NCBI RefSeq assembly: GCF_004801285.1
Contig: NZ_SSNY01000004.1
Coordinates: 1 to 64,000, forward strand
Length of the DNA: 64,000 bases
Reading direction: 5' to 3'
Source of the DNA: Ollibium composti
Lineage (GTDB): Bacteria > Pseudomonadota > Alphaproteobacteria > Rhizobiales > Rhizobiaceae
Made by a program: the position numbers and the translations under genes. The notes beneath the pieces are model-generated. The model saw nothing but the letters and a program-made list of their open reading frames with translations. It was not told the origin of the DNA and did no database searches. Shown here piece after piece: positions 33,643 through 41,456 of this stretch (position 1 is its first letter; each line of letters opens with the position of its first letter).

Positions 33643-34638
33643 ATGCCGAGACCCTCTCCCATCTCCCCCACCGTCGATTTCGACCGCGACGGCGTCCAGC
33701 ACGGCTTCCTGCGCCTGCCCTACAGCCGCGACGATTCCGCCTGGGGTTCGGTGATGATCCCTATCTGCGTGATCAAAAACGGCAGCGGCCCCACCGCACT
33801 GCTGACCGGTGCCAATCACGGCGACGAGTACGAGGGACCCCTGGCGCTCTATGAGCTTGCCCGCACGCTGGAGCCGAAGGATGTTTCCGGCACGGTCATC
33901 GTCGTGCCGGCGATGAACTATCCGGCCTTCCGCGCCGGCACGCGCACTTCGCCGATCGACAAGGGCAACATGAACCGGGCCTTTCCCGGCCGGCCGGACG
34001 GGACCGTGACGGAGAAGATCGCCGACTATTTCCAGCGACAGCTGCTGCCGCGCGCCGATATCGTTTTCGACTTCCACTCCGGCGGCCGCACGCTCGATTT
34101 CGTGCCGTTCTGCGCGGCGCACATTCTCCCCGACAAGGACCAGGAGGCGAAAGCGTTCGCAGCGGTGGAAGCCTTCTCCGCGCCTTATTCCGTGAAGATG
34201 CTGGAGATCGACGCGGTCGGCATGTACGACACCGCCGCCGAGGAGATGGGCAAGGTTTTCGTCACCACCGAACTCGGCGGCGGCGGCACGTCTCGCGCCG
34301 AGACCGTGCGCATCGCCCGGCACGGCATCCTGAATGTGCTGCGCCACGCCGGCATCGTAAATGGTGCGGATGAGAGGACTCGAACCCGCTGGCTCGACAT
34401 GCCTTCGGGCGACTGCTTCTCCTTCGCCGAGGACGACGGCATGATCGAGACCATGGTCGATCTCGGCGAGCCGGTGAAGAAGGGCACCGTCGTCGCCCGC
34501 ATCCACGGCACCGGCCGCACCGGTCTCGCGCCGCAGGACATCCGCTCGCGCATGGACGGGTTGCTGGCGGCGCGGCATTTTCCGGGCCTGGTCAAGGCCG
34601 GCGACTGCGTGGCTGTCGTCGCCGTCGAGGTCGGCTGA
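33643..34638 (+). CDS. eutE: N-acetyl-L-2,4-diaminobutyrate deacetylase EutE (DoeB)
   Basis: The 331-residue protein belongs to the succinylglutamate desuccinylase/aspartoacylase Zn family. Zn ligands are expected in ANHGDEYEG and FDFHSGGRTLDF, and the catalytic Glu in VFVTTELGG. It removes acetate from the EutD product to give diaminobutyrate, which feeds DoeD. The segment encoding residues 240-248 (34362-34386) matches, on the other strand, the 3' end of a tRNA-Leu, which is unusual. It is the last gene of the rightward arm and converges on the phn transporter. Confidence 0.92.
   Translation: MPRPSPISPTVDFDRDGVQHGFLRLPYSRDDSAWGSVMIPICVIKNGSGPTALLTGANHGDEYEGPLALYELARTLEPKDVSGTVIVVPAMNYPAFRAGTRTSPIDKGNMNRAFPGRPDGTVTEKIADYFQRQLLPRADIVFDFHSGGRTLDFVPFCAAHILPDKDQEAKAFAAVEAFSAPYSVKMLEIDAVGMYDTAAEEMGKVFVTTELGGGGTSRAETVRIARHGILNVLRHAGIVNGADERTRTRWLDMPSGDCFSFAEDDGMIETMVDLGEPVKKGTVVARIHGTGRTGLAPQDIRSRMDGLLAARHFPGLVKAGDCVAVVAVEVG
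34362..34386 (-). repeat. 25-bp tRNA-Leu 3'-end-like segment inside eutE
   Basis: Read on the minus strand, the segment has a T-loop TTCGAGT, stem bases CCTCT, acceptor strand CATCCGC, discriminator A and CCA. It therefore looks like the last 25 bases of a leucine tRNA. The 5' T-stem next to it does not pair, so this is not a tRNA gene. The reading frame of eutE stays open through it. Confidence 0.5.
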
Positions 34639-34688
34639 GAATCCCTACAAGCGGCCGATCATGACACGCGGCACGGCGGCTCGCTTCG

Positions 34689-35486
34689 TCAGCGCACCGC
34701 CGCCCTGTTGGAAACTTTCGACAGAATGGCCAGCACGATCAGCGTTCCGACGCCGAGGATGGTGGCCATCGTCGCCGCGTCGAAGATCGCACCGCGGTCG
34801 GAGAGCGCGAAGATGCGCACGGGCAGCGTCACCCAGCCCGGCGGATAGATCATCACGGTGGCGCCCAGTTCGCCCATCGAGAGCGCGAAGGACAGGCTGA
34901 AGGCAGCGACCAGATAGGGCAGGAGCAGCGGCAGCGTCACCCGGCGCAGCCGGTAGAAGGGCCGTGCGCCGAGGCTCTCGGCCACCTGTTCGCAGTCGAC
35001 CGGGATCCGCGCCAGCCCGGCCGTGACGTTGCCGTAGGTGAAGGCCGAAATCAGCACGAAATGCGCGATCAGCACGATCCAGGTGGTGCCGTTGAGCAGG
35101 AAAGGCGGCTGGCTGAAAGCGACCAGCAGGGCAAGCCCGACCGAGACCGACGGCACGGCGCTGGGGATGAAGAACAAGAGGTCGAGCACCCTCTTCGGCA
35201 TGGTCTTGAAGTTGCGCAGCGCAAGTGCTGCCCAGGTGCCGCACACCAGCGCCGCGCCGCTGGCGATCACGCCGGTCAGGAGGCTCGCCTTCAGCGCATC
35301 GAAGGAATCGCTGCGGAAGGCCTTGGAATAATGGACCAGCGTCATGTTGGACGGCAGGATGTCGTTCCACTGGCCGCTGAAGGAGGCGAGCACGATGACG
35401 CCGATCGGCAACCCGTAGATAATCAGGAACAGCGGCACCGCGACCGCCCAGGTGGCGATGCGCCAGGGTTTAGACCAGACCAGCAC
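34689..35486 (-). CDS. phnV: 2-Aminoethylphosphonate-type ABC transporter permease (PhnV-like)
   Basis: The 265-residue membrane protein has six predicted helices and the EAA loop EQVAESLGARPFYRLRRVTLPLLLP. It is the last gene of the transporter operon, and its start overlaps the upstream permease by 17 bp. Transporter subfamily alone would say Fe3+/thiamine/phosphonate class. The phosphonate assignment rests on the neighbouring AEP genes and on the binding protein. Confidence 0.8.
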   Translation of the reverse strand: MLVWSKPWRIATWAVAVPLFLIIYGLPIGVIVLASFSGQWNDILPSNMTLVHYSKAFRSDSFDALKASLLTGVIASGAALVCGTWAALALRNFKTMPKRVLDLLFFIPSAVPSVSVGLALLVAFSQPPFLLNGTTWIVLIAHFVLISAFTYGNVTAGLARIPVDCEQVAESLGARPFYRLRRVTLPLLLPYLVAAFSLSFALSMGELGATVMIYPPGWVTLPVRIFALSDRGAIFDAATMATILGVGTLIVLAILSKVSNRAAVR

Positions 35487-36339
35487 GACGGCCTCCGAAA
35501 TGTGCGATCGCCAGCCGGTAGAGCGAGTAGAGGCCGAGCGAGAGGACGACGTTGACTACGGCGATGACGCAGGCGGTCGTGTAATCGAATTCCTGGATCG
35601 CCTTGGAATAGATCAACAGCGGCAAGGTGATGACATCCTTGGCGCCGATGAACAGCACGATACCGAATTCGTTGACGGTAAGCAGCAGGCAGAGGCTCCC
35701 GCCCGCCACCAGCGCCGGCAGCGATGCCGGCAGGATGATCTGCCGCACGATGCGCAGCGGCCTGGCCCCCAGGCTCGACGCCACCTCGATCTGCGCCTGG
35801 TCGATGGTCGAGAAGGTCGCCAGCAGCGGGCGCATGATGAAGGGTGTGTAGACGGTCATTTCCGCCAGGATCACGCCCCATTGCGAATAGAGGAAGTCGA
35901 TCGGCGGCAGGTCGAGGCTGAAGACGTGCATCAGTGTTTCGTTGAGCAGGCCGGCCGAGCCGTAGATGAAGGTGAAGGCGAGCGTGACGAGGAATGTCGG
36001 CAGCGCGATCACCGTATCGATCAGCCGGCCAGCCATCTTGGCGCCGGGAAACGGCACGAAGGCGATGATCAGCGAAAGAATAAAACCCAGTACGAGGCAG
36101 CCCGCCGTCGCGCTGACGGCAATGACGATGGTGTGGTAGAGGCCGTCGAGGAACCGGCTCGACATCAGAACCTGCTCGAAGGTCGCGAGCGACGGCGCAT
36201 CCTCGCCGAACGAGGCCCGCACGATCAGGCCGAGCGGGTAGAAGAACAGCACCGCCAGGATTAGCAGCGGCGGCGCGATCCAAAGGCTGTCCACTCTGAG
36301 CCGCGGCGCGGGAGCGGCGGCGATCGCCGCCTCAGCCAT
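35470..36339 (-). CDS. phnU: 2-Aminoethylphosphonate-type ABC transporter permease (PhnU-like)
   Basis: The 289-residue permease has six helices after a short Ala/Pro-rich cytoplasmic N-terminus and the EAA loop IEVASSLGARPLRIVRQIILP. Its ATG at 36339 overlaps the ATPase stop (36332) by 8 bp. It forms the channel with the PhnV-like protein. Confidence 0.8.
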   Translation of the reverse strand: MAEAAIAAAPAPRLRVDSLWIAPPLLILAVLFFYPLGLIVRASFGEDAPSLATFEQVLMSSRFLDGLYHTIVIAVSATAGCLVLGFILSLIIAFVPFPGAKMAGRLIDTVIALPTFLVTLAFTFIYGSAGLLNETLMHVFSLDLPPIDFLYSQWGVILAEMTVYTPFIMRPLLATFSTIDQAQIEVASSLGARPLRIVRQIILPASLPALVAGGSLCLLLTVNEFGIVLFIGAKDVITLPLLIYSKAIQEFDYTTACVIAVVNVVLSLGLYSLYRLAIAHFGGRRAGLV

Positions 36340-37489
36340 GGCTCGCGTCCTCCGGCACCAGCGTCACTTCGGCGGCATCGAAATGCACCGCGATGATCTC
36401 GCCGATGCGCGGCGGATTGGCCATCGGCGCCGAGGTCATGCGCACCGTCTCGCCGCCGGCATCGAAAGTGATGTTGTGCACGTCGCCCTGCCACTGCACG
36501 CTGAGCACGGTTCCCGAAATCGAATTCGGCTCCGATGCGCGCGAGAACCGGAAATCGTGCGGCCTGACGCAGACCAGGCAATCGCTTCCCCGGGCCAGCC
36601 CATGGTGGTTGCGCGCCGACAGCGTCACGTCGCCGAAGCGGACCTTCGCCATCTGCTCGTCGAGCGGCTGCACGTCGGTCACCGGAAGCAGGTTGGCCCG
36701 GCCGAGGAATTCCGCGGCGAAGCGGTTCGGCGGATGACGGAACAGCGATTGCGATCCGCCGAAGGCCTTGAGCTTGCCGTCGCGCATGATGCCGATGTGG
36801 TTGGCCAGCGTCAGCGCCTCGCTCTGGTCATGGGTGACGTAAAGCACGGTCAGGTTCGGCAGGTCGCGATGCAGCTTGGCCAGTTCGTCCAGCATCGAAC
36901 GACGGATCTGTGCGTCGAGCGCCGACAGCGGCTCGTCGAGAAGCAGCACCTGCGGCTTCGGCGCCAGCGCCCTGGCGATCGCCACGCGCTGCTGCTGGCC
37001 GCCGGACAGTTCGCGCGGATAGCGCTTGGCATAGGTCGACATGCCGACCATGGCGAGGCACTCGGGCACGCGCTTCTTGATGACGTCTTCGGCCGCACCA
37101 TGGGCGCGCAGGCCGAAGGCGACGTTTTCCTCGACCCGCATGTGCGGGAACAGCGCGTAGTTCTGCACCACCATGCCGATCTTGCGGTCGTAGGGCGCCA
37201 GATGGGTGACGTCGCGGTCGCCGATCAGGATGCGCCCGCCCGAGGGACGCACGAACCCTGCGACAGCGCGCAGGGCCGTGGTCTTGCCCGACCCGGAAGG
37301 GCCGATCAGGGCGACGATCTCGCCCGGATTGACGGTCAGGGTGAACGAATGAAGCACGGTCAGTGCGCCATAGGTGACCGAGACGTTCTCGAAGCCGATC
37401 CTGCTGCCGTCCGATGCAGCGGGAGCGGCGGACGCCACGAAAGGCTTCGCGATGTGCGGCGTCCGTTCCATGACCGTCACCTGGGACAT
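36332..37489 (-). CDS. phnT: 2-Aminoethylphosphonate-type ABC transporter ATP-binding protein (PhnT-like)
   Basis: The 385-residue ATPase shows Walker A GPSGSGKT, signature LSGGQQQR, Walker B LLLDEPLSALD and a C-terminal TOBE region (about residues 290-370). The N-terminal ~35 residues precede the ABC core and are unstructured in appearance. The start at 37489 shares one base with the stop of the binding-protein gene (TGATG), so translation is coupled. An in-frame start 81 bases further upstream lies within the binding-protein gene and is unlikely. Confidence 0.85.
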   Translation of the reverse strand: MSQVTVMERTPHIAKPFVASAAPAASDGSRIGFENVSVTYGALTVLHSFTLTVNPGEIVALIGPSGSGKTTALRAVAGFVRPSGGRILIGDRDVTHLAPYDRKIGMVVQNYALFPHMRVEENVAFGLRAHGAAEDVIKKRVPECLAMVGMSTYAKRYPRELSGGQQQRVAIARALAPKPQVLLLDEPLSALDAQIRRSMLDELAKLHRDLPNLTVLYVTHDQSEALTLANHIGIMRDGKLKAFGGSQSLFRHPPNRFAAEFLGRANLLPVTDVQPLDEQMAKVRFGDVTLSARNHHGLARGSDCLVCVRPHDFRFSRASEPNSISGTVLSVQWQGDVHNITFDAGGETVRMTSAPMANPPRIGEIIAVHFDAAEVTLVPEDASHG

Positions 37490-38517
37490 CAGTTGCCCGA
37501 GATCGCCTGATTGTAGGCTGCCACGTCGTCCTTGAGGCTGTCCAGCACCTTGGCCCAGTCCGGCGACCATATTTCTACTCCCTCCAGCATGGCGTTCAGG
37601 TTCTTGAAATTGTCGTCGTCCGGCTTGACGTCGGTGCGGACGGGAAAGCCCTTGGCGACGGAGCTGATGTCCTTCTGCGCGTCGGCGGACAGCAGGAAAT
37701 CGACCAGCTTCTTGCCGTTCTCGGTGTTCGGCCCGCCATTGACCAGGGCGATGTAGTAAGGCAGCGCGAACGCCGTCTTCTTGCCGTCAGGCCCGGCGGG
37801 GAAGAAAATCTTGATGTTCGGGTTGTCGGTCGACTGCGCCGTGTTCATCTGCATGTCGCCGTTGGCGACGTAGAGTTCGCCCTTGTTGACCAGCGCCGTC
37901 AGCTTGCCGGTCGAGGCCGACGGGCCGAGATTGTTGGCCTGTAACTTCTTCAGGAAGTCGAGACCCTTTTCCTTCGAACCGAAGGCATGGAAGGCCTGCA
38001 GCATCATCGCAGTGCCGTCGCCGGCCTGGCCGGGCGTCGAATATTGCAGCTTCTGCTTGAACTTCGGGTCGAGAAGATCCTCGTAGGTGGCCGGAGCCTC
38101 CTTCAGCACCTCGGTGTTGTAGATGAAGTTCGGATAGTTGTTGACCATCGCATAGTAGCGGCCGTCGGCATCCTTGTCGCGCGCGTCGATCTTGTCGGCG
38201 CCGTCGGGCGTATAGGCGGCCAAAAGACCGTCGGCGGCGGCCTTCTGCATGAAGGGCGGCAGCGTCACCAGCACGTCGGCCTGGGTGTTGGACTTTTCCT
38301 TCGCCAGCCGGTCGACGACGCCGCTGGAGCCGGCCTCTACGAACTGGATCTTGATGCCGGTTTTCTCGGTGAAGGCCGCGAACTGGTCCCCGTACCAGCT
38401 CGGATCGCCGTCATGCAGGCCGTCGGCGCTGTAGAGGGTGACGACCCCCTCGTCGGCAAGTGCCGGAAGGGCTGTAGCCGCCAGCAGGATTGCGGCCAAG
38501 GCGAATTTCGTTTTCAT
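37489..38517 (-). CDS. phnS: 2-Aminoethylphosphonate-type ABC transporter substrate-binding protein (PhnS-like)
   Basis: The 342-residue precursor has a Sec signal peptide (cleavage near ALA at residue 21). Its mature domain opens with [20 protein letters not shown], a pattern of AEP-binding proteins of the PhnS2 type. It captures aminophosphonate in the periplasm. The gene begins the transporter operon and has its own long leader region (38518-38831). That region holds a motif shared with the phnW/LysR promoter, consistent with one phosphonate regulon in two transcripts. Confidence 0.85.
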   Translation of the reverse strand: MKTKFALAAILLAATALPALADEGVVTLYSADGLHDGDPSWYGDQFAAFTEKTGIKIQFVEAGSSGVVDRLAKEKSNTQADVLVTLPPFMQKAAADGLLAAYTPDGADKIDARDKDADGRYYAMVNNYPNFIYNTEVLKEAPATYEDLLDPKFKQKLQYSTPGQAGDGTAMMLQAFHAFGSKEKGLDFLKKLQANNLGPSASTGKLTALVNKGELYVANGDMQMNTAQSTDNPNIKIFFPAGPDGKKTAFALPYYIALVNGGPNTENGKKLVDFLLSADAQKDISSVAKGFPVRTDVKPDDDNFKNLNAMLEGVEIWSPDWAKVLDSLKDDVAAYNQAISGN

Positions 38518-38831
38518 GATCTCTCCTTTGCTTGACGCTTTAAAGTGTTCCGAAGGCGGTTCTTATTGTTGTCAGCCGCACTGTCCGCGCGGCCGGTGGC
38601 CATCCTCGGCGGTTAATGTGTTGGGGTGGCATCGATAAGTAAAATCTATTTATTTTATGAAGGAGAAAGTTTCGCTTATGAAGCCGCTCTTCAACGGATG
38701 ACCGTATCCTCCGGCCGGCCAAAGGCCGCCCGCCTATCGATTTGTGCAAGCACGATGGCACCGGTCCATGGCACGCGCATGACAGATGATGATGGCGGAT
38801 CGCTCCAGGGCGGCGCTGTGAAAACGTCGGC
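38518..38831. other. Leader region between phnS and the dehydrogenase gene
   Basis: The gap of 314 bp holds no convincing gene; a 73-codon frame at 38540-38761 lacks a ribosome binding site and family resemblance. It contains an AT-rich stretch at 38630-38675, unlike the surrounding sequence. This stretch carries the phn motif (38634-38652) and a TAAAAT/ATTTTA inverted repeat (38639-38656). The phnS promoter should lie here. Confidence 0.6.
38634..38652. promoter_or_regulatory. Candidate phn regulator site 1 (phnS promoter)
   Basis: The sequence GATAAGTAAAATCTATTTA matches the site at 45529-45547 at 13 of 19 positions, including ATAAG and ATCTATT with the same spacing. It is inside the AT-rich promoter region of the transporter operon. 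The LysR protein encoded at 45561 is the obvious candidate to bind it. Confidence 0.5.
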
Positions 38832-39842
38832 TCAGCCGAAAACGACGCCTGCAGTCTGCGCCGTAAGGCGCGGGTCGCGCGAGCGCACCGTCACCGGGCG
38901 GCCGTCGAGGATTTCGAAGCAGCGGGCCAGCGTGTCGTCTTCGAGCCGCCGCATCGCCTCGCGCGTGAAGAAGGTGAGGTGTGGAAACAGGATGACGTTG
39001 TCGCGGCCGAACAGTGCGCTCATCGGATGGCCAGATTTCTTCAGCGGCTCCACCGAATAGACATCGAGGCCGACGCCGCCGACGCGGCCGGAGACCACTG
39101 CCTCGACCAGCGCCGCTTCGTCGACGATGGCGCCGCGCGAGACGTTGATGAGGACGGCCGATGGCTTCAGGCAGGCGAGTTCGGCCTTGCCGATCAGGCC
39201 GCGCGTTTCGTCGTTGAGCACGCAGTGGATCGAGACGAAGTCGCTGGCGGCGAGCATCGCCTTGAGGTCGGGCACCGGCTCCACGCCGATCGCCCGCAAT
39301 TCGTCGGGATCGCTGTGGGGACTGTAGGCCAGCACCTTGGCGCGAAACCCCTGCCCTGCCATGCGCGCCATCGATCGGCCGATCTTGCCGCAGCCGACCA
39401 GCCCGACGGTCGAGCCCGAAATGTCGCGCCCCAGCCAGCGCTGTTCCGGCCAGACCCAGCCGTCCCGCTCCATCGCCCGGCCGATTTCCGGCAGGCGTCT
39501 GGCAAGCGCGATCATCAGCGCGAAGGCACCCTCCGCCACCGTCTCCTCGGCATATTCGGGCACGTTGACGACCGGAATGCCGCGCCGGATCGCCGCCGGA
39601 ATGTCGATGGCGTCGATGCCGACGCCGTATTTGACGATCCCTTTCAGTTTCGGCGCCGCCGCGATCACCCTTTCGCTGATCGGCGTGTAGCACATGAGCA
39701 GAAGATCGGCGTCGGCGACCGCCCGGCAGAGCTCGGCTTCCGGAATGCCGTCTGGCACGGTCACCAGTTCGACGCCTCGCGCACGCAGGCCCGCATCGAT
39801 GCCCGGACATTCCAGTTCTGCGTCGGTGCGGACGGCTTTCAT
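38832..39842 (-). CDS. D-2-hydroxyacid dehydrogenase of the phosphonate cluster
   Basis: The 336-residue enzyme is an NAD-dependent D-isomer-specific hydroxyacid dehydrogenase. It has a Rossmann motif GLVGCGKIGRSMARMA (about 147-162), the substrate arginine in NVSRGAIVDEAAL (about 237), and the catalytic His-bearing LFPHLTFFTREA near the C-terminus. The overall type is phosphoglycerate/glyoxylate reductase-like. It follows pbfA on the same strand after a palindromic repeat, so it may belong to the phn operon. No D-2-hydroxyacid dehydrogenase step is part of the known AEP pathways. The ATG at 39842 is preferred over TTG at 39851; neither has a good ribosome binding site. Confidence 0.85.
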   Translation of the reverse strand: MKAVRTDAELECPGIDAGLRARGVELVTVPDGIPEAELCRAVADADLLLMCYTPISERVIAAAPKLKGIVKYGVGIDAIDIPAAIRRGIPVVNVPEYAEETVAEGAFALMIALARRLPEIGRAMERDGWVWPEQRWLGRDISGSTVGLVGCGKIGRSMARMAGQGFRAKVLAYSPHSDPDELRAIGVEPVPDLKAMLAASDFVSIHCVLNDETRGLIGKAELACLKPSAVLINVSRGAIVDEAALVEAVVSGRVGGVGLDVYSVEPLKKSGHPMSALFGRDNVILFPHLTFFTREAMRRLEDDTLARCFEILDGRPVTVRSRDPRLTAQTAGVVFG

Positions 39843-39890
39843 GAAAGGCAACCACAGGCTGGCGTATCGGCGAAGTTCGGCGCGTTTGAA

Positions 39891-39982
39891 CCCCCACCCT
39901 TAACCCCTCCCCTCAAGGGGGAGAGAGACTTGGCACGCGGCAGTTCCCCCTCCCCCTTGAGGGGAGGGGTTAGGGGTGGGGG
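39891..39982. repeat. Long GC-rich inverted repeat between pbfA and the dehydrogenase gene
   Basis: The left arm (39891-39922, CCCCCACCCTTAACCCCTCC onward) and the right arm (39951-39982, ending GGGTTAGGGGTGGGGG) are complementary over about 32 bp with few mismatches. The loop is 28 bp. It is a type of rhizobial intergenic palindrome different from the 14298 and 28170 family. It would form a stable stem in the phn transcript. Confidence 0.75.
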
Positions 39983-40012
39983 TAAACTCATCAAAGCCAT
40001 TGCAAGCTCAAT

Positions 40013-41374
40013 TCACCCCGCCAGCACCGCGTCCTCGACAATGCTCAGCGCCCGGTCGAGGTCTTCTCGTGCAATCACCAGCGGCGGCGACAGCGTCAAC
40101 ACGCTGCCAGCGCTGATCTTGAAGGAAAGACCCTTTTCCAGACAGCGGTAGTAGATGCGCTCGGCCAGCGTGTGGTTCGGCTTGAAGGTTTCCTCATCCT
40201 CGACGATCTCGACGCCGAACATCAGCCCCCTGCCCCGCACATCGCCGACGAAGGGCGAGCGCGCCATCAGGTCCCGCATCCGGTCCATTGCCCAGTTTCC
40301 CAACTCGGCGGCGCGCTCGGCCAGTCCCTCCTCGCGCACGATGGCGATGGTGGTCAGCGCCGCGCGCGTCGTCACCGGGTTCTTCTCATGCGTGTAGTGG
40401 CCAATGGCGTAGTCGCCGGCAACGTCGAGGTCGCGGCGCGCGATGACGGCGGCGATCGGCAATATGCCGCCGCCAAGCGCCTTGCCCATGACGATGATGT
40501 CGGGCGTGACGCCGTCATGCTCGGAGGCGAAGAACTTGCCGGTCTTGCCGAGCCCGGTCGGGATCTCGTCGAAGATCAGGAGCGTGCCGTGGCGGTCGCA
40601 GGCCTCGCGCACCGCTTTCCAGAAGCCCGGCGCCGGCACCAGCGGCGTCGCCCGCATCGGCTCGGCGACGACGGCGGCGAAATCCCCTTCGCGGCCGAGA
40701 ACATAGGAGATCATGTTGGCGCAGGCCCGCGCCGACTCTTCCAGCGAGTTGGTACCATACGGACAGTTATGCGACGCCCAGGGTGCGACATGCTCGGTGC
40801 CAGGCAGAAGCGGTCCGGCGATGCCCGAACGGAACGTCGCCTCACCGCCGACGCTCGACGCGCCGAAACCGGCGCCGTGGAAAGCGTCCCAGAAGGACAG
40901 CGTCTTGAAGCGGCCGGTGGCGGCGCGCGCCACCTTCAGCGCCACCTCGATGGCGTCGGAGCCGCCGGTGGTGAACAACACTTTGCCGAGGTCGCCGGGC
41001 GCCAATTTTCCGAGCGTCTCGGCCAGTTCCACCGCCGGCTCGCAGGTGAAGCGGCGCGGTGAAAACGGCAGCTCGTCCATCTGCCGGCGGATCGCCTCCT
41101 TCAGCCTCGGATGGCCATAGCCGATGTGATGCACGCTGTTGCCGTGGAAATCCATGTAGCGGCGGCCGGCCGTGTCCTCGATCCAGATCCCTTCGGCCTT
41201 GGCGATGGCCGTCACGCAGGGGCTGGAGAGGCTCTGGTGCAGGAAGGCGGCGGCATCGCGGTCGAGCAGCGCCCTTGTCGCCGCATCTGCCTGCTTCGTG
41301 TTCCAGACGCCGCGCGCGGCGGAACTGTTGGACTCGCCTTCGGTGTGGACGATGACCGGCTGCGGACGCGCCAT
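40013..41374 (-). CDS. pbfA: PbfA-type (R)-1-hydroxy-2-aminoethylphosphonate ammonia-lyase
   Basis: The 453-residue protein has the class III aminotransferase fold. The PLP phosphate loop is in FTTGGSDAIEVALKVAR, the aspartate in LLIFDEIPTGLGKTG, and the lysine in DIIVMGKALGGGILPIAAV. A transaminase of this family found next to phnW, phnA and phnY is typically PbfA, a lyase. PbfA deaminates (R)-1-hydroxy-AEP to phosphonoacetaldehyde so that it can enter the PhnY-PhnA route. Alignment to characterised PbfA has not been done, so an ordinary transaminase remains possible. The ATG at 41374 follows GGGAGG. A terminator-like hairpin lies upstream. Confidence 0.75.
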   Translation of the reverse strand: MARPQPVIVHTEGESNSSAARGVWNTKQADAATRALLDRDAAAFLHQSLSSPCVTAIAKAEGIWIEDTAGRRYMDFHGNSVHHIGYGHPRLKEAIRRQMDELPFSPRRFTCEPAVELAETLGKLAPGDLGKVLFTTGGSDAIEVALKVARAATGRFKTLSFWDAFHGAGFGASSVGGEATFRSGIAGPLLPGTEHVAPWASHNCPYGTNSLEESARACANMISYVLGREGDFAAVVAEPMRATPLVPAPGFWKAVREACDRHGTLLIFDEIPTGLGKTGKFFASEHDGVTPDIIVMGKALGGGILPIAAVIARRDLDVAGDYAIGHYTHEKNPVTTRAALTTIAIVREEGLAERAAELGNWAMDRMRDLMARSPFVGDVRGRGLMFGVEIVEDEETFKPNHTLAERIYYRCLEKGLSFKISAGSVLTLSPPLVIAREDLDRALSIVEDAVLAG

Positions 41375-41409
41375 GAAAACCTCCCGGAACCTCAAGTGAA
41401 AACGCAAAC

Positions 41410-41432
41410 GAGGGAGCCGTGGCGGCTCCCTC
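41410..41432 (-). terminator. Terminator-like hairpin between phnY and pbfA
   Basis: GAGGGAGCC (41410-41418) and GGCTCCCTC (41424-41432) form a perfect 9-bp stem with a 5-base loop. On the minus strand it is followed by GTTTGCGTTTTC, a broken T-rich tract. This fits an intrinsic terminator or attenuator that reduces transcription from phnWAY into pbfA. Confidence 0.65.
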
Positions 41433-41456
41433 GGGACATCGCGATGCGTATGGCTT

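Noticed and set aside
34362..34386. A possible tRNA-Leu gene on the minus strand
   Set aside because: Only the last 25 bases look like a tRNA; the T-stem does not close and no D-arm or anticodon arm lies beyond it. The eutE frame runs through.
32161..34578. A very long minus-strand open frame opposite eutD and eutE
   Set aside because: High GC third positions create open frames on the opposite strand. The plus-strand genes have clear family motifs and the minus frame has none. The same applies to long frames opposite ligD (19013-20398), the doeC/doeD arm (21225-23357) and the ehu/eut genes (29606-30673).
38540..38761. A 73-codon minus-strand frame in the phnS leader
   Set aside because: No ribosome binding site, no family resemblance and it crosses the AT-rich regulatory region.
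40013..41374. Calling the phn-linked class III enzyme glutamate-1-semialdehyde aminomutase or a generic transaminase
   Set aside because: The linkage to phnW, phnA and phnY is the usual context of PbfA; a haem-biosynthesis enzyme would not be expected here. Certainty still needs alignment.
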